A stretch of DNA of 64,000 nt from contig OZ010786.1 of the NCBI GenBank assembly GCA_963932465.1, positions 272,088,411 to 272,152,410 of the forward strand, written 5' to 3'. This stretch comes from Maratus speciosus (taxonomy: Eukaryota; Arthropoda; Arachnida; Araneae; Salticidae). Both the position numbers and the translations under genes were made by a program. A model generated the notes under the pieces. That model made no database searches. It was not told the DNA's origin and worked only from the letters and a program-made list of their open reading frames with translations. Positions 35,103 through 48,299 of the stretch are shown in pieces (the first letter of the stretch is position 1; each line of letters opens with the position of its first letter).

Positions 35103-38100
35103 TCTATACTAATATTATAAAGAGGTAAATATTGTTTATTTGTAGGAGGTAAGCTCTGGAACTACCGAACCGATTCCAAAAGTAATGGTACCAAAATGAT
35201 GGTGTTAGTCCAACTTAGAACATAGGCTATATCTTATGTCCGTGCCACTGGCCAAAAAGGGGTGCAGGAGCAAAAAACTTTCTAAAAATTCGATTTTTGT
35301 GTTACTGAAGGGCCTCGAAACATGAAATTTGGAATGGTAGTTAATTATAAGATACTAATGATCTCTAAGGACATTTCTTTAAAAAATCGAAAAAAAGGGG
35401 TGAAAATGCGGGAAAAACGTTCTAAAAAACGTTCTAAATGGCGATTTTTACGCAATTTCAGGAAGTACCAAAATGATTTTTAAAAAAATGGGTCAAAATG
35501 AAGGTGACAATCCTTGCTCCAACATAGGCTACATTTTATGTCGGTGCCACTACCCTAAAGGGGGTGCAGGAGTAAAAAAAACGCTCGAAATTGTGATTTT
35601 TATTGTTACTGAAGGGCCCAGATACATGGAAATTGGCATGGTAGTTGCTTATTAGATATAAATGATCTCTAAGAACATTCCTTAAAAATTTCGAAATTTA
35701 AAAGGGGTGAAAATGCGCAAAAGACGTACTAAAGAACATACTAAATGGCGATTTTTACGCAATCTCAAAAAGTACCAAACTGACTTCAAAAATAATGGTG
35801 ATAACATTTGCTCCAACACAGGCTACACTTTATGTCGGTACCACTACCCCTAAGGGGGCTCCAGGAGCAAAAAAATCCGAAATTGCGATTTTTTTGTTAC
35901 TGAAGGGACCAGATACATGGAATTCGGCATGGTAGTTACTTATTAGATATAAATGATCTCCAAGAACATTTCTTAAAAAATTCGAAATTTAAAAAGGGGT
36001 GAAAATGCGCAAAAAGCGTTCTAAAAAACGTTCTAAATGGCGATTTTTACGCAATCTCAAGAAGTACTAAACCGATTTAAAAAATAATGGTGTCAAAATT
36101 ATGGTGACAACCCTTGCTCCAACGTAGGCTACATTTTATGTCGGTGCCACTACCCCTAATGGGGTGCAGGAGCAAAAAAACGTTCGAAATTGCGATTTTT
36201 GTGCTGCTGAAAGGCCCAGATACATGGAATTTTGAATGGTAGTTACTTATTAGATATAAATGATCACTAAGAACATTTCTTACATATTCGAAATTTAAAT
36301 GGGGTGAAAATGCGCAAAAGAGTGTTCTAAACTTTCTAAATTGTGATTTTTACGCAATCTCAAGAAGTACCAAACCGATTAAAAAAATAATGGTGTCAAA
36401 ATGATGGTTACAACCCTTGCTCCAACATAGGCTACATTTTATGTCGGTGCCAGTGCCACTACCCCTAAAGTGGGCGCAGGAGCAAAAAAACATTCGAAAT
36501 TGCGATTTTTGTGTTACTGAAGGACCCAGATACATGGAATTTGGCATGACAGTTACTTATTATATAAATGATCACTAAGAACATTTCTTAAAAAATTCAA
36601 AATTTAAAAGGGGTGAAAATGCGCAAAAAGCGTTTTAAAGGGCGATTTTTACGCAGTTTCAAGAAGTACCAAACCGATTTCAAAAATAATGGTGACAACA
36701 CTTGCTCCAACATAGCTGACATTTTATGTCGTTGCCATTACCCCAAAATGGGGTGCAGGAGCAAAAAAAAAAAAAAAAAAAAAACGTTCGAAAATGCGAT
36801 TTTTGTGTTACTGAAGGGCCTATAAACATGAAATTTTGAATAATAGTTACTTATAAGATATAAATGATCTCTAAGAACATTTCTTTAAAAATTTGAAATT
36901 TAAAAGGGGTGAAAATGCGTGAAAAGAGTTCTGTAAAACGTTCTAAATGGCGATTTCTACGCAATCTCAAAAAGCACCCAACCTATTTCAAAAGTAATGG
37001 TTGGAAATTGATGATGACAGCCTTTTCCCCAAGATAGGGTCTACTTCATGTCGGCGTCACTACCACCTTGCGGTTGCATTATAAAAAAACGTTCTAAAAT
37101 ATGTGACTTTTGTGATATTGGAGGAGCTAGCAACTTGATATTTGGTATGGTACTTACTTATGAGATGTATGTGCTATCTGAGAAGAGTTCCTTTAAAATT
37201 TGAAATTTAAAAGGGGTGAAAATAAACGAAAAGTGTCCTAAAAACTTTTCAAATAGCGATATCTACGCAATCTCAGGAAACATAAACCGATATTAGAAGT
37301 AATTGTTTCAAATTGATGGTAACAGTCCCCGCTCCAACATAGCCTATATTTTACGTTGTCACTACCACCTGGGGGTTACAGGAGCAAAAAATGTTCTAAA
37401 TTGCGTTTTTTGTGTTAAAGAGGTGTTCTAACATTTTAAATTTGGAATGGTAATTACTTCAAAGATGCAAATGCTTTCTATGAATTGTCAAAAAAAAATT
37501 CCAAATTGAAAAGGATGAAGTGTGCGAAAAGCGTTCTAAATTACGATTTTTGTGCAATCGTATGAAATACGAAACCGTTTTCAAACATAATGGTTGCAAA
37601 TTTATGGTGATAGAACCTGCTAAGACATAAGATATATTTTATGTCGGTGCCACAACCCCTAGAGGGTTGCAGGAGCAAAAGACTATGTCGGTGCCACAAC
37701 CCCAAGAGGATTGCAGGAGCAAAAAACTTTCTAAATTGCGATTTCTGCGATACTGAAGAGGCTAGAAACTTTAAATATAGAACGGTAGTTACTTATAAAA
37801 TATAAATGTCCTGTAAGAACAGTCGAAAATAAATTCGAAATTAAAAAGGGGTAAAGCGAAGGGAAGGAGCGAAATGCATTCTAAAAGAGTCATAAATTAC
37901 GATTTCTATGGAATCTCAGGAAATAATAAACCAATTACAGAATTTATTGGTTGCAAATCAAGAGTGATAGTCCCTGATCCAATACGGGCTATATTTTATG
38001 CTGGTGTCACTAACACCTGGTTGGAAGAAACAACAAGAAAGCCTTTAAAAACATCTAAATTCCGTTTTCTATAGAATATTAGGCAATACCAACCGATTTC

Positions 38101-38576
38101 AAGGTTAATGTTAGCAAATTAATGGTGACAGTCTCTGTTTCAACCTTTTTGGGGACATTCCATTTGAACTCTGTTTCGGCATTTAATGTTAGTGCCACTT
38201 ACACCAGAGAGGTGGTAGACTGTTTGACAAGAAGCTTGCAATTTGACATGATGGTTAATTTTAAGATGTAAATGTGCTAAGATGGTTTCTAAATAATTCA
38301 AAACTTCAAATGAATACTGAAATGAGCGTATGAAATGAGCATAAAAGTCTCAAAATACTTTCTAAATTATCATTTATTTGGAATTAGTTTTAGTTCTTAA
38401 TTAATTAAAATCTTATTTCTGTCTATTGCATTTTTATAATGAAGTTTAGGCAAACTGTTTCTTAATTTGTAATTTTTGAATTATTCCAAAAAGTGATCTT
38501 TTAATAAAAAATAGTCATGCAAATATCAGTTGGCATATTTCAAATATTACACGAGCAAAGACGCGGGATTTGCTAG
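35103..38576 (+). mobile_element. Non-autonomous Helitron with internal tandem repeats
   Basis: The left end is A-TC (35102-35104), followed by TATACTAATATTATAAAG, an end well known from arthropod Helitrons. The right end is gacgcgggatttgCTAG-T (CTAG at 38573-38576). A small hairpin (GCAAA/TTTGC, loop of 9) comes just before the terminal CTAG and overlaps its C. The TC start, CTRR end, absence of a target duplication and insertion between A and T are the standard Helitron signature. The interior is mostly a tandem array with a period near 300 bp (listed separately). No helicase or Rep is present. Open frames inside are repeat by-products. Confidence 0.85.
35390..37860 (+). repeat. About nine tandem units of roughly 300 bp
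   Basis: The word aaggggtgaaaatgcg marks unit starts at about 35397, 35704, 35996, 36301, 36610, 36906, 37213, 37511 (variant) and 37848 (variant). That gives spacings of 292-337 bp. Each unit also carries ttctaaatggcgatttttac, ctccaacataggctac and tgcaggagcaaaaaa. Divergence rises to the right. An A run at 36767-36784 differs between units. Confidence 0.9.
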
Positions 38577-38580
38577 TCAG

Positions 38581-39370
38581 TTATAAACCAATGATTACTT
38601 TTTAAATTAAATGTATCCATATTTTTAACTATCTATATTACAAAGGACAAACCCGTTCGTCCGTAACGCTGACTTCATTTTGACGTTGACAGCATCAGAA
38701 GATTAAATATCTCCTTTGCTGCAATTTTTTAAACTTCTAAACATCGCACATTTTCAATGATTACACCGCCAAATAACGGGAAAAAATAACTTTAAATGTA
38801 TTTTTTAACTACATTGTTATATATTTTTTTTTACTTAATCATTTTTAAAATCATGCTTAAAAATTATTTTAAAACCATAAAAATTGATTAAGTTGAAAAA
38901 AAAATAATAACGATACAGTTTAAAAAAATATATTTCTAAATCACATCACGGATCGGAAAATTATTGTTATTGTATTATAATTATTAAATTCATTTAAGGA
39001 TCAGAAAGAAACAAAAAATCTAAAATTTTTATTATAAATTGTAAACTAATGATTACTTTTTAATTTATATGTATCCATATTTTAAACTATCTATATCACA
39101 AAAGAACATACGTGTCTGTCAGTAACGCTGACGTCATTTTTATGTTGGCAACAGCAGAAGATTAAATTTCCCCTTTACTGCAATTTTTTTAAGTTCTAAA
39201 TGTCGCACATTTTCAATGTTTACACCATCAAATAAAGAAAACATAACTTCAAAATGTATTTTTTTTTAACTGTATCGTTATTATTTTTTAACTTTTAAAA
39301 TAATTTTCAAACATGATTTTTAAGCAAAATCTGTCTCTCTAGACTATTCCAAAAGATAAATCCGCTAGTA
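38581..39370 (+). repeat. Two adjacent copies of a roughly 400-bp repeat
   Basis: 38581-39030 and 39031-39370 are parallel: aatgattactttttaa, actatctatat, agtaacgctgac and tcgcacattttcaatg occur in the same order in both. The second ends aaatccgctagta, with a Helitron-like CTAG, so these may be fragments of another Helitron family. They lie just right of the Helitron at 35103. Confidence 0.7.
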
Positions 39371-39670
39371 CATAAATTTATATAAATATTTCAGAATTTG
39401 TTTCCTGCTTATATTCCACAAAGAGATAAAAATTTCAACTATAAATAAAATAAAATATAAATAAAGCACATATTTAAGACATGCAGTCATATAACCACTG
39501 AAATTATCCTAAATAGCGATCGTTCTCAATTTCTTCGGCTGTTAACTACCGGCGTGGGGTCATACAAAAGTATTGGAAATTAAATTTCAAAATTGTATTT
39601 AATTTTATGATTGCTATTTTTCATATAAAATGATTTTTCGTACTGTTTGTGGGATATCTAAAAGAATATA

Positions 39671-40361
39671 CAGTAGAACCTCTTTTATCCGAAACTCTTT
39701 TAACCGAAACTCTCGGTTAACCAAAATCTATTATTAAAGAAGGTTTTTTTTTTTTTTTTTTTTTTTTTACTATCACATACATTCCTTGTAAAGAAAATCC
39801 ATGTTGAAAGTTCTTTTTTTGTTTTAAACTATAATATTCCGCCTGTTCAAGCGATCCTTTCCGAACCACGAGTACATTTATATATATATTCCATCCTCTG
39901 TCTTATAGTTCTTTTGAATTTAAATTGAGCTCCCGTAAGCTGCGGAGTGGAACGAAGAAAACGAACAAATTGGCAAGTCTGAAGATTTGGAATGTTTTGC
40001 AAAAGATGTGGCATGGCTGGAGCAGCAGAAAGACTGTGATACTGGTGAACTAATAATAATAAAGTAACTCCGTGATAGAGCGCCAAAGCAAAGGCAATCA
40101 AAACTGCGACAGACAAAATATTTTTTCAAACCCTTGTGATATATGTAAAAGGAATTTAATTTCAAAATTAAAATTCATGTAATTTATTCTTCTTTCTATT
40201 TTTCTATTGCTTTATTATTATTAAGCACTTGTTACCATAATAAGAAAAAATGCATATATTTCTTCTTAATCTTAAAATTGAAGCATTCTCGATTATCCGA
40301 AAATTTCGATTTTCCGAAAGATGGTCGATCCCAATAACTTCGGATAATCGACGTTCTACTG
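39671..40361. mobile_element. Pogo-like TIR element
   Basis: The left end CAGTAGAACCTCTTTTATCC and the inverse of the right end CAGTAGAACGTCGATTATCC are matched, with TA on both sides (39669-70 and 40362-63). Further atccgaaa words lie inside each end. Total 691 bp, with a T run at about 39747-39770. It holds a transposase remnant (next entry). Confidence 0.85.
39930..40110 (+). pseudogene. Pogo/Tigger-like transposase tail remnant
   Basis: A plus-strand frame reads EDLECFAKDVAWLEQQKDCD, then TGELIIIK, a stop, and LRDRAPKQR. This resembles the acidic C-terminal tail of Tigger-type transposases, where a 'W-LE-Q...D...LLL-R-LRD-A--KR' pattern follows the catalytic domain. The catalytic part is gone. 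Open frames on the minus strand over the same bases are shadows. Confidence 0.5.
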
Positions 40362-40401
40362 TATTACACGTAAAAAATGTATTTGAGTTTTTAATTTAAA
40401 C

Positions 40402-41162
40402 TAGTTGGATGTGCCAATCAAAACTTTCTTCTATCTCATATATTTTAATATTTCAAAATGGTGTTACAAATGTCACTATTTCATTTATGATAGCTCAGTA
40501 CTATATCAGCTTTGACTTTCATCTTAAATTTCTGCTTCAGTCAATTAATTGGAGTAAAAACGACTTAATCTCGATCGTGATATTTATTAAAATGAATAGT
40601 TTTCCGTTATCCTGTTGCATATCAGCTGTTCGCGAATAGTCGGCTTATAAGGATGAGAAATTCCCGTCGCTTCACGAGCCGCCGATGTACAATATAAGTA
40701 CGAAAAATCAAGAAAATTACACAAAAATCGCTATTATAGTGCACCCTTTTGGCGGAAAATTTTGCAAATTCAGGGATGTCCTTCTTGCCATGGTGAAAAA
40801 CAGACATATTTTTTTTCAATTCTATGCGCAACTTCATACACTTTTCAATGGTACAATATTGAAAATGACACAAAAGTCGCCATTAATTCACCCCCTTCCA
40901 GCGTATTTTTTTTTTTAATTAGTGAAGAATTTGATTGCTATAGCCAAAAGCTTTAAAAAAATTGGTTCAATTCTATGCCTAACTTTACACACTTTTTGAT
41001 GGCACAATGGCGACAGACATACGGACATACGGGAAAACAGATATTTTGTATAAACATGTTTTTGGTGATCTGACCCCTAAAATGTGCAAATCCGTCGAAA
41101 ACCGGAAGTCGAAAAAAGTTTCGATTACAATTTACAATACTTTCTTGTATTAAAGATAGAAG

Positions 41163-41170
<8 letters not shown>
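40402..41170 (+). mobile_element. Helitron-like non-autonomous element, family 1, copy 3
   Basis: Left end tagttggatgtgccaatcaa then actttcttctatctc. Right end gacccctaaaatgtgcaaat, then actttcttgtattaaagatagaagaaagta, here quoted only as the hairpin arms ttcttgtat and agaagaaagta, and an A run to 41196. The interior has about two units of the 'ccatggtgaaa ... cttcatacacttttc' type and a gacagacatacgg tract. Overlapping open frames are by-products. Confidence 0.78.
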
Positions 41171-41199
<29 letters not shown>

Positions 41200-41316
41200 T
41201 TACCTAAATTCTATAACCCGGGAATGCCAATTTGGATCCCCTAGAATGCATATTTTTTTTATTTTTTTTTTCGTTTGTGGGATAAAAAAATGAAAAAAAA
41301 AAATGAAAAAAAAAAT

Positions 41317-42024
41317 GAAAAAAAAAGACCGTTTTCAACATTTAATATCTTAAAATGTATATGATTTAAAACCCCAATTTTAATTGGGGTATGTTCTTTC
41401 ATTTTATGTATTTAAAAAAATGCAAGATGCAGAATTAGTATTTATAGGGGACTCCAAACTGTCAGACATTTGATGATCAGAAAATAGGTATAACAGCTTA
41501 CGCGCAGGATTACAAATTAAATATTGCAACTAGAATGAAAATTTTGGTGTCTACTTATACTTCAGTTTACAATAATTACACTGAACCTAAATAAATTTGT
41601 ATTGAAATGATTTTTATATTTTTAATAGAAAGCTGTATTTAGGTAATACAAAATTTTGAAAATTTCAATAATATAAACATCCAAAAAACAATTTTTGAAC
41701 AATAAAAGGAAACTTTTATGTTCATTTTATACAGACTAACATGAAACATATGTTTTGAAAATTTCATGAAGACATATTCAGACGTTTTTGAGATATCCTG
41801 CACGTTATGCCCAAAAACGTCATTTGGAGAAAAATGACTTCAAAGTTTCGGAAATGCCGCTTCAGCTATTGGCGGGTATAATTCTAAAAGCTATAGCTTC
41901 TGTTCTAATGGGAATTTCAAGGAAATAATCATATCAAAATAATTTTCCGAAAACATAGCAGTTTAACATCTTAAAGAATGAAAATTTCGAAAATGTTAAA
42001 GCTTTAAGAGTCCAGAGAACCCGT
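41317..42024 (+). mobile_element. TTAA-type element, worn copy
   Basis: It matches the inverse of 52123-52876 along about 690 bp: gggactccaaactgtcagac, cataatgc/gcattatg-type words, and aacatcttaaagaatg near the right end. The right end agagtccagagaacccg corresponds to agagtcctgaggcccc of the better copy. The left end is lost in A-rich sequence at 41280-41320. No coding part. Confidence 0.7.
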
Positions 42025-44603
42025 AACTATTAATCATTATTTAATAAATTACCGGAAAAAGAGTTTTATATGCCGATCAATTTATGTACTGTTTCCTGAA
42101 TGTTTCATACAAAATAATTTGTTTCTGTGTTTCTTAAGTAATTGTTTAAGATTTTAAAAATGTAAGTACTATATTTGACTGAATAAATACTGAAGTCTTA
42201 GCTAAGAAACATTGCAGAGATTGCCTTTGCAGGTTTGTAATTAGAAAATGATCAATTAGCACGTGTCACCAAAATTCCCACAAATGTTTCAAGTATTATA
42301 CTCTATATATGGGTTTTCAATTATTCGTAGATTATTTTCTAAGGGGTAAATTTATCTTTTTGGTGGTAATTTTCGGAGTATTAGGAGCGAATGTAATTTA
42401 AGTAAGTTTAAAAAACATTAATAAATCGAGCCGGAATATTAAGTTTCTATATTAAAATAATATTTATTTTAAAATTACAAAACTGTTCATACAAAAACAA
42501 CTGCAACAAAAATTTCGCTTATGTTACATTAATAAGACTTTTCATGCAGAAATCATATAAAATTAATCAGTTTCTGTCATTCTTTTGAGTTTTATTTACA
42601 CCGCAGATGAATTTCATTGAGTGTAGAATGAATACAAAATTATCAGAATGAAATGTAAAATAAGTTTGAACAGTTTTCTGAGCAACATGGGTTTTGCGGA
42701 CATCGTATTTAAAACGATATTTATTCAGTAGCGTGCTTTTTATCTATATAAGATTAATATATATAATCTTATTTATGGTGACATTTTCTTATTGAACTTT
42801 TTTTATATACCAGAAAGTGAGTCAAAACGCATATTCCATAATTATGTAACAAATACCTGTTAATGAACTGAAAAATTTTGAATCAACTGTTTCTTATTGA
42901 AAAAAAAATTGAAGCAAAATTAAAATACATAATAATTGTAGCGCTTTGTAAATGCCAATCATAACATACAATTACATTTGTCTCCTTTCCCGAAAACGCA
43001 TATTCCTCCCTCATATATCAAAATGATGGATTTGCGAGTTGACCTCTAAAGCATTCGGTCATTCTTTACAGAAGATATCTATCAATAACAAGCATCGGTC
43101 GAAATATACTGTATAATTTTTATTGAATATTTGCTAAATTAATAAATTTACATCATCTTTCTATATAAGAAATTAATCATCGAATTCTTATTTTATTTAT
43201 TTTTACTCGAGTAAAAGGTATTTGGAATGAGAAAAAGATGAAAACATAATTCTTTAAATCTCTAAATTTTAATCATCAACAGAAAAAATAAACTGAAAAA
43301 TATGAAGCCATAAGACCAAAAAGTGAAAAAAAATCCCACTTTTACACATCTTAACAGTGATTTTATTCTTGCAGTGTTAAATACGTTTAAAAACTTCTGA
43401 AACAATACTTTGATGAATCGTGATTCAAGTAATCGAAATAATCACATACTTGGATTTGATATGTTCGAGATTTTGCAAATCTCGAATACGTTAGAGAGAC
43501 ACTAAATATTGCCAGGCATAAAATCGGTACAAAAATTAAGGATAATCTATTTTTAGCTCCAAAGACGAAAATTCACGCATTTCGTATATATTAAGTCACA
43601 TTTTCCAAGATTACTGACTTTAAATTATTTGTCTTTTACTACAATTTATTAAAATCGTGTGATTACAATATATATGTTTTAAATAGCTTAAAATATTCCA
43701 ATTTTATAGTATTTAGTGCTTTTTGTGCAATGTTAAACCCAAAACTTTCAGAACATACAGAAATCCAGAAAATAAATTTATAAATGTACGTTGATATAAA
43801 ATTTCAGTTTTTCAGTGAAGAGAAATGAAACTGATGAATACGCACACTCTAATTTGAGCCATTCGTTTTATTCAGCAAAAATACCGAAATAATTACACTT
43901 ATCCCACAACCCTCACGTTAAAAATCACACAAATAGGGTAAAATAATAAGAAAAATGAAACTCACTTCCCAATCTATATTTTATTGCTTGATAATCAAAT
44001 GACTTATTGAATGTCAAGCAAGTCTTACTTTAAAAAAAATAGGTTTTGAAAATTATTAAAAAGCAAATAAATGCTGCTACATCTAAATCACCAAACACAT
44101 TTTCAGTTTCAATATCACTTAACTGAGTTAAAAATTCTATAGATTTGATAAACTTTTATTACATGTTACGATGGAGAAAACTATAACCGATCATTAAAGG
44201 GAAATTTAAGAAAACGGTTTCAATTTATCTCCATTACACGATTTTAAAATTTTCATTGAAATATATTGCCAGGCATTACTATGTATTAAGAAAAATAATA
44301 TTATGAGTATGTTTTCCATCATATAAATTGCTGGTTCTCTAAAATTCACTATACGTATATCAGAAGTAAATGCATTGTACAATTCGCTTTCTTGCGTTAA
44401 ATTATGATTAAAGATATTTGTTTCAAATTATTTTCAAAATTGTGGCAAAAGAAACATGGCTGCATAAATATATTGAGCTTACATTTATTAAATGTGAATT
44501 TAAAAATAATTATTTTAACTTTTATAATATAGATATATCTAAATGTTTTTTTTTTTTATGAACATTAATATTTCACTGTAGTAAAAAGGGAAAATGCACT
44601 AGA
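42025..44603. other. Long non-coding stretch, nothing recognised
   Basis: 2.6 kb of AT-rich DNA without an open frame above 60 codons. A 10-bp palindrome (ataagattaatatatataat) lies near 42750. I see no repeat termini. Confidence 0.55.
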
Positions 44604-46940
44604 TAAGGTATTCTCAAACTATGGTATGGGTACTTGTACTGGTACGTGAAGCTCTGTTTACTGGTACGCGAAATTCCGATACGGGTACGTGAAATGAAAT
44701 GAAAAATGCAGCATGTGAAATTAAAAAAAAAAAACTGGTCAATCCGCTCTCCCCTCCTCTCTCTTAATTTGTTAGTTCTCCGGTTCCGTGGTACATGCTC
44801 TCTGTTATTACTGCTTTGATAGCGTTTTGTTTTCTTTTACTTTAATAGAATTTCGATTACAATTTTTAGATAAATAGCTTGGGTAGATATTGAGTTAACG
44901 TTTCATCCCATAAGGAAAAAAAAAAACAGTTTTCTTCTATTACTCTATTGTGTGTTTGTATTTTATTTATTTTAACGAGCTATGATCTCTCCTTAATAAG
45001 CAGTTTATTTGCAGAAGGTATGTGAGTTTATTATGTAGGTTATTCACTTATGCAATTTCCTTAAGTGTATTTTACTATTGATTTAAACATAGTATTCATA
45101 TAACAAAACAAATCGAAAATTGTACATCAAGCGTGACAGATGTGGTGCGTTCGTACTATAACTAGTTTTATAAATATTCAGATCCTGTTGCAATGACTGT
45201 TGCACTCTTACGAAAAACTGCATGAATACAAAATTTATTACAATTATATATGTTATATAAAAAATTTTACTTTTACTATTCATTTAAATTATTCTAAATT
45301 GCCGGCATATTCATTATTTCCTTTTTTTAATACGCTCTATTATTTATTTCTAATTAAATTCCTATAATTTTAAAACGCGTATCTTAATAATAGATTTAAT
45401 ATAAAACGTAATCTAAACTTTTAATCCCTTCATTAGTTTTTATCGTCTACCAAACTGTAAAGTTCTGAACGCAGTTACTTATTTTTCGAATGTTTATCAA
45501 AGCCATTTTTACATTTTTATTCTATTTCCTCTCATTTTCCCGCCAGCTGGGCGAACGCCTTTTTTCATCGAAATCCTTCCATTACCTGCATCGGGATTCT
45601 TTTCTGTGACGTTTCTCGGTCGCTCTCCATTGGCTGAGTGACGGATCACAGTTTCACTTCGAGTCTCGTTCGTGATTTTGTTTGGCTAGCCTGAAGTTTT
45701 CATTTCAATCAGAATTCCTCCGCGCATTCTAATAAATAGCTAGAGCATGAGCTCAGGAGTAGATTTTTTGTGCTGTTTGATTGTTTACATAACCTGTTAC
45801 CTGGTGTCCTAAGCCATGTAGAATATTCATTCCGTGAATTAACATCTATTCCGCATGAGTAACTAGTTCATGCTCGAGTGGAATGCTCTGATTTCTCATC
45901 CTGTGGGAATTGTTTAATGTTGGTATATTCTGATGCAATAAACAGTTTCCTATGACTACATTTCCATGTTTTTAATTGGGAAAACCCCAGATTTCTTCAT
46001 ACGCCTTTTTTCAGCACTCACGCGGCCTAATCTGCCTTGTCTTCATCATGAATAAATAAGAGTTTGATTGGACTCTACCAATATTATCATCGATCTACAG
46101 CTGCTAAATTTTCACAGAGTTGACACCTCCACTAGCGATGCTTGTGCTAAGTGGTATGCCTGCTATACAACCTCACCAACGTCTGATTAAAAGGTGGTAC
46201 GAATCTAGTAATATGCCGTAAAAAACACGACGTGATTGTTCGACTAAACCCATTAAATTGTTTCGTAATATATATATTAAATTCACTAATACGGAAATAA
46301 TAGATCTCCATCTTCAATAGGACATAATCACCATGGAACCTAGAACCATTAGCTATCACGGTATATTAGTGAATTAATTACGTAAGGTACGATTTAATAG
46401 AATGAATTAAAATTTTATTACAATCTTTTTAAGTTTTGATTCGATTTTCAAAAGATTTGAAATGACTCGACAAAATTCTTCAACGATTATAACTATTAAA
46501 TTCCAAACCATTCGGTTGGGTAGATTTTGCGTTGTTATATGTGGACAGACGGACGGATCAGACGACCAGTAAAGGTGCTACGTATTTATATAATTACGAA
46601 CGCACCTAAAAATTGGCGAACAAGGCAACTTCAAAAGTGTATTTTTTACCATGTTTAACAAAGCTATACAGTATTTATGTTCTCTATTTAAATGCATCCA
46701 TATTTATAGCCAAAAATGATACGCTTTATATTGATAAATAGACTATAAATTATAAAAATGAATTATTTCTTCGTATGCTTTTCGCAGTCTTTCATTTTGT
46801 TTTCGTTTTTTTTCTGTTTTCAACCAGTATCCTGTTTACATAGTTTTTTCTGTATTACCTTTGTGTATGTCATCTGGTGCTATGCGGAAGTATGAGCTAC
46901 TATTTAGTGGTATGCCGGTCTAAAAGTTTAGGAACCCCTG
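44604..46940. mobile_element. Possible hAT-like element
   Basis: The inverse of the right end, CAGGGGTTCCTAAACTTTTA, is typical of hAT elements. The left end is worn but similar (TAAGGTATTCTCAAACTATG). Both are followed inward by ggtatg/ggtacg words. No 8-bp target duplication is evident. The interior, about 2.3 kb, holds no recognisable transposase. It contains a G/C-richer patch (45540-45720) and a gacagacggacgg tract (46545). Open frames at 45083-45283 and 46147-46359 (minus) are not recognised. Confidence 0.5.
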
Positions 46941-47129
46941 ATCACATATATGTAAATAAATATAAATTCTCATCTTGTCAAAAATTAATGTGCGATATAA
47001 TATGTTTCAATAAATTGATTTCTAAAATTTCCATGTGATTTTTCTCTTTCAAATAAAAATAAGAAGAATTTATTTGGAAATAATAGTCATCATTAAATTT
47101 AAGAGTAAGTTTTTAGGTATGAGATGCAT

Positions 47130-47171
<42 letters not shown>

Positions 47172-47315
47172 TGAAGGTGTACACACTTTTAATTTTTTTC
47201 TTTATTTTGATATTTTTTTTAACTTGATTGAAATTAGTTGAAGTTACCTGTGAAATAGTAACCTAGTTTTTGCACGTATAGTATCCATGATATATTTTTC
47301 CTCAAAATTAATATA
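46941..47315. other. Non-coding DNA with 37-base T run
   Basis: T run at 47133-47169. The open frame 47035-47241 is built on that run and is not a gene. Confidence 0.6.
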
Positions 47316-47946
47316 CAGTAAAGCCCCGATTATCCGCGGTGCGATTTTTTTTATTCAGGAAAAATACAATAAGCCCTACTAATAAATACAAACAGAAAAA
47401 TTCATGCATTAGAAAGTAATAGAAGAATATTTCTAGATTCGCTTGTCATATTTGAAATAACAGATATAAAATCTTGATGTCTTTTCTTGATTTTATTAAT
47501 TAAACGTAAACACAGCAATTAAAATATTTAACAATTAAATAAGACTATTATGATAAATTCCAGGAGAGCATATCACGAATAGCCTCATTTTCGAGATAAA
47601 AATTATTCCATACTAAAAGAAAAACAATAGTTTACAATTTAGAATAAAGAAAAGGTTTTTCCAAAGCAAGAAGCAAAAACAAATGATTGTTTTTTTTTAA
47701 AAGGTTACTTACTGTTCTTTATATTAGTGATTTACACGTAAAGCGAAGGTTTCTGCTTTACAATGCATATGTATGTATTTTAAACGTTTTATTATGTTTT
47801 TTGTACACTAAAACATAGTTTTTATGTTGAATTTTCTTTTTTTTTCGTGTTTGCACCCCATTTTCAGTCTTTTGCGGGTTATCGGCGATTTTCGTCATCC
47901 GCGGTGACCTTGCCACCCAATTCCACGGATAATCGGGGCTTTACTG
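47316..47946. mobile_element. Pogo-like TIR element
   Basis: CAGTAAAGCCCCGATTATCC at the left is exactly mirrored at the right, and TA lies on both sides (47314-15 and 47947-48). A diverged extra copy of the terminal block (gttatcggcgattttcgtca) lies inside the right end. 631 bp, no transposase. The near-perfect ends suggest it is the youngest of the pogo-like elements here. Confidence 0.88.
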
Positions 47947-48299
47947 TAATAAGAAAATGGGAATTTTATTGCAAAAGTTTTTAGAAATACATGATAGATT
48001 TTTTTCCGAAGAAGAATAATGCTACTGGTGCATCTGAACAAAAATATCAATCTGGTGCATCATATTCAGAATACCTTTGCAATTTTAATGAATGTAAAAT
48101 TTGAGGAGAATAATTAAAAACGTAGTAAGTGTTAATATAGCATCCTGTGTTTCAAAGTGAAATATTTTAGAAACTTAATACGCGTATTCAGATTTACTCA
48201 ATCACTTTTTCAAGGAAATTTTAGTTCGTAATTCATAAAGTCCTTATAAATGAAACTAAAAATATCGAGATTAAACAAATATGTATTGGCCAATTAAAT

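Noticed and set aside
46375..46612. Possible third Helitron-like element with aggtgc...gcacct hairpin
   Set aside because: The supposed left end (aaggtacg at 46383) matches poorly and no second copy was found.
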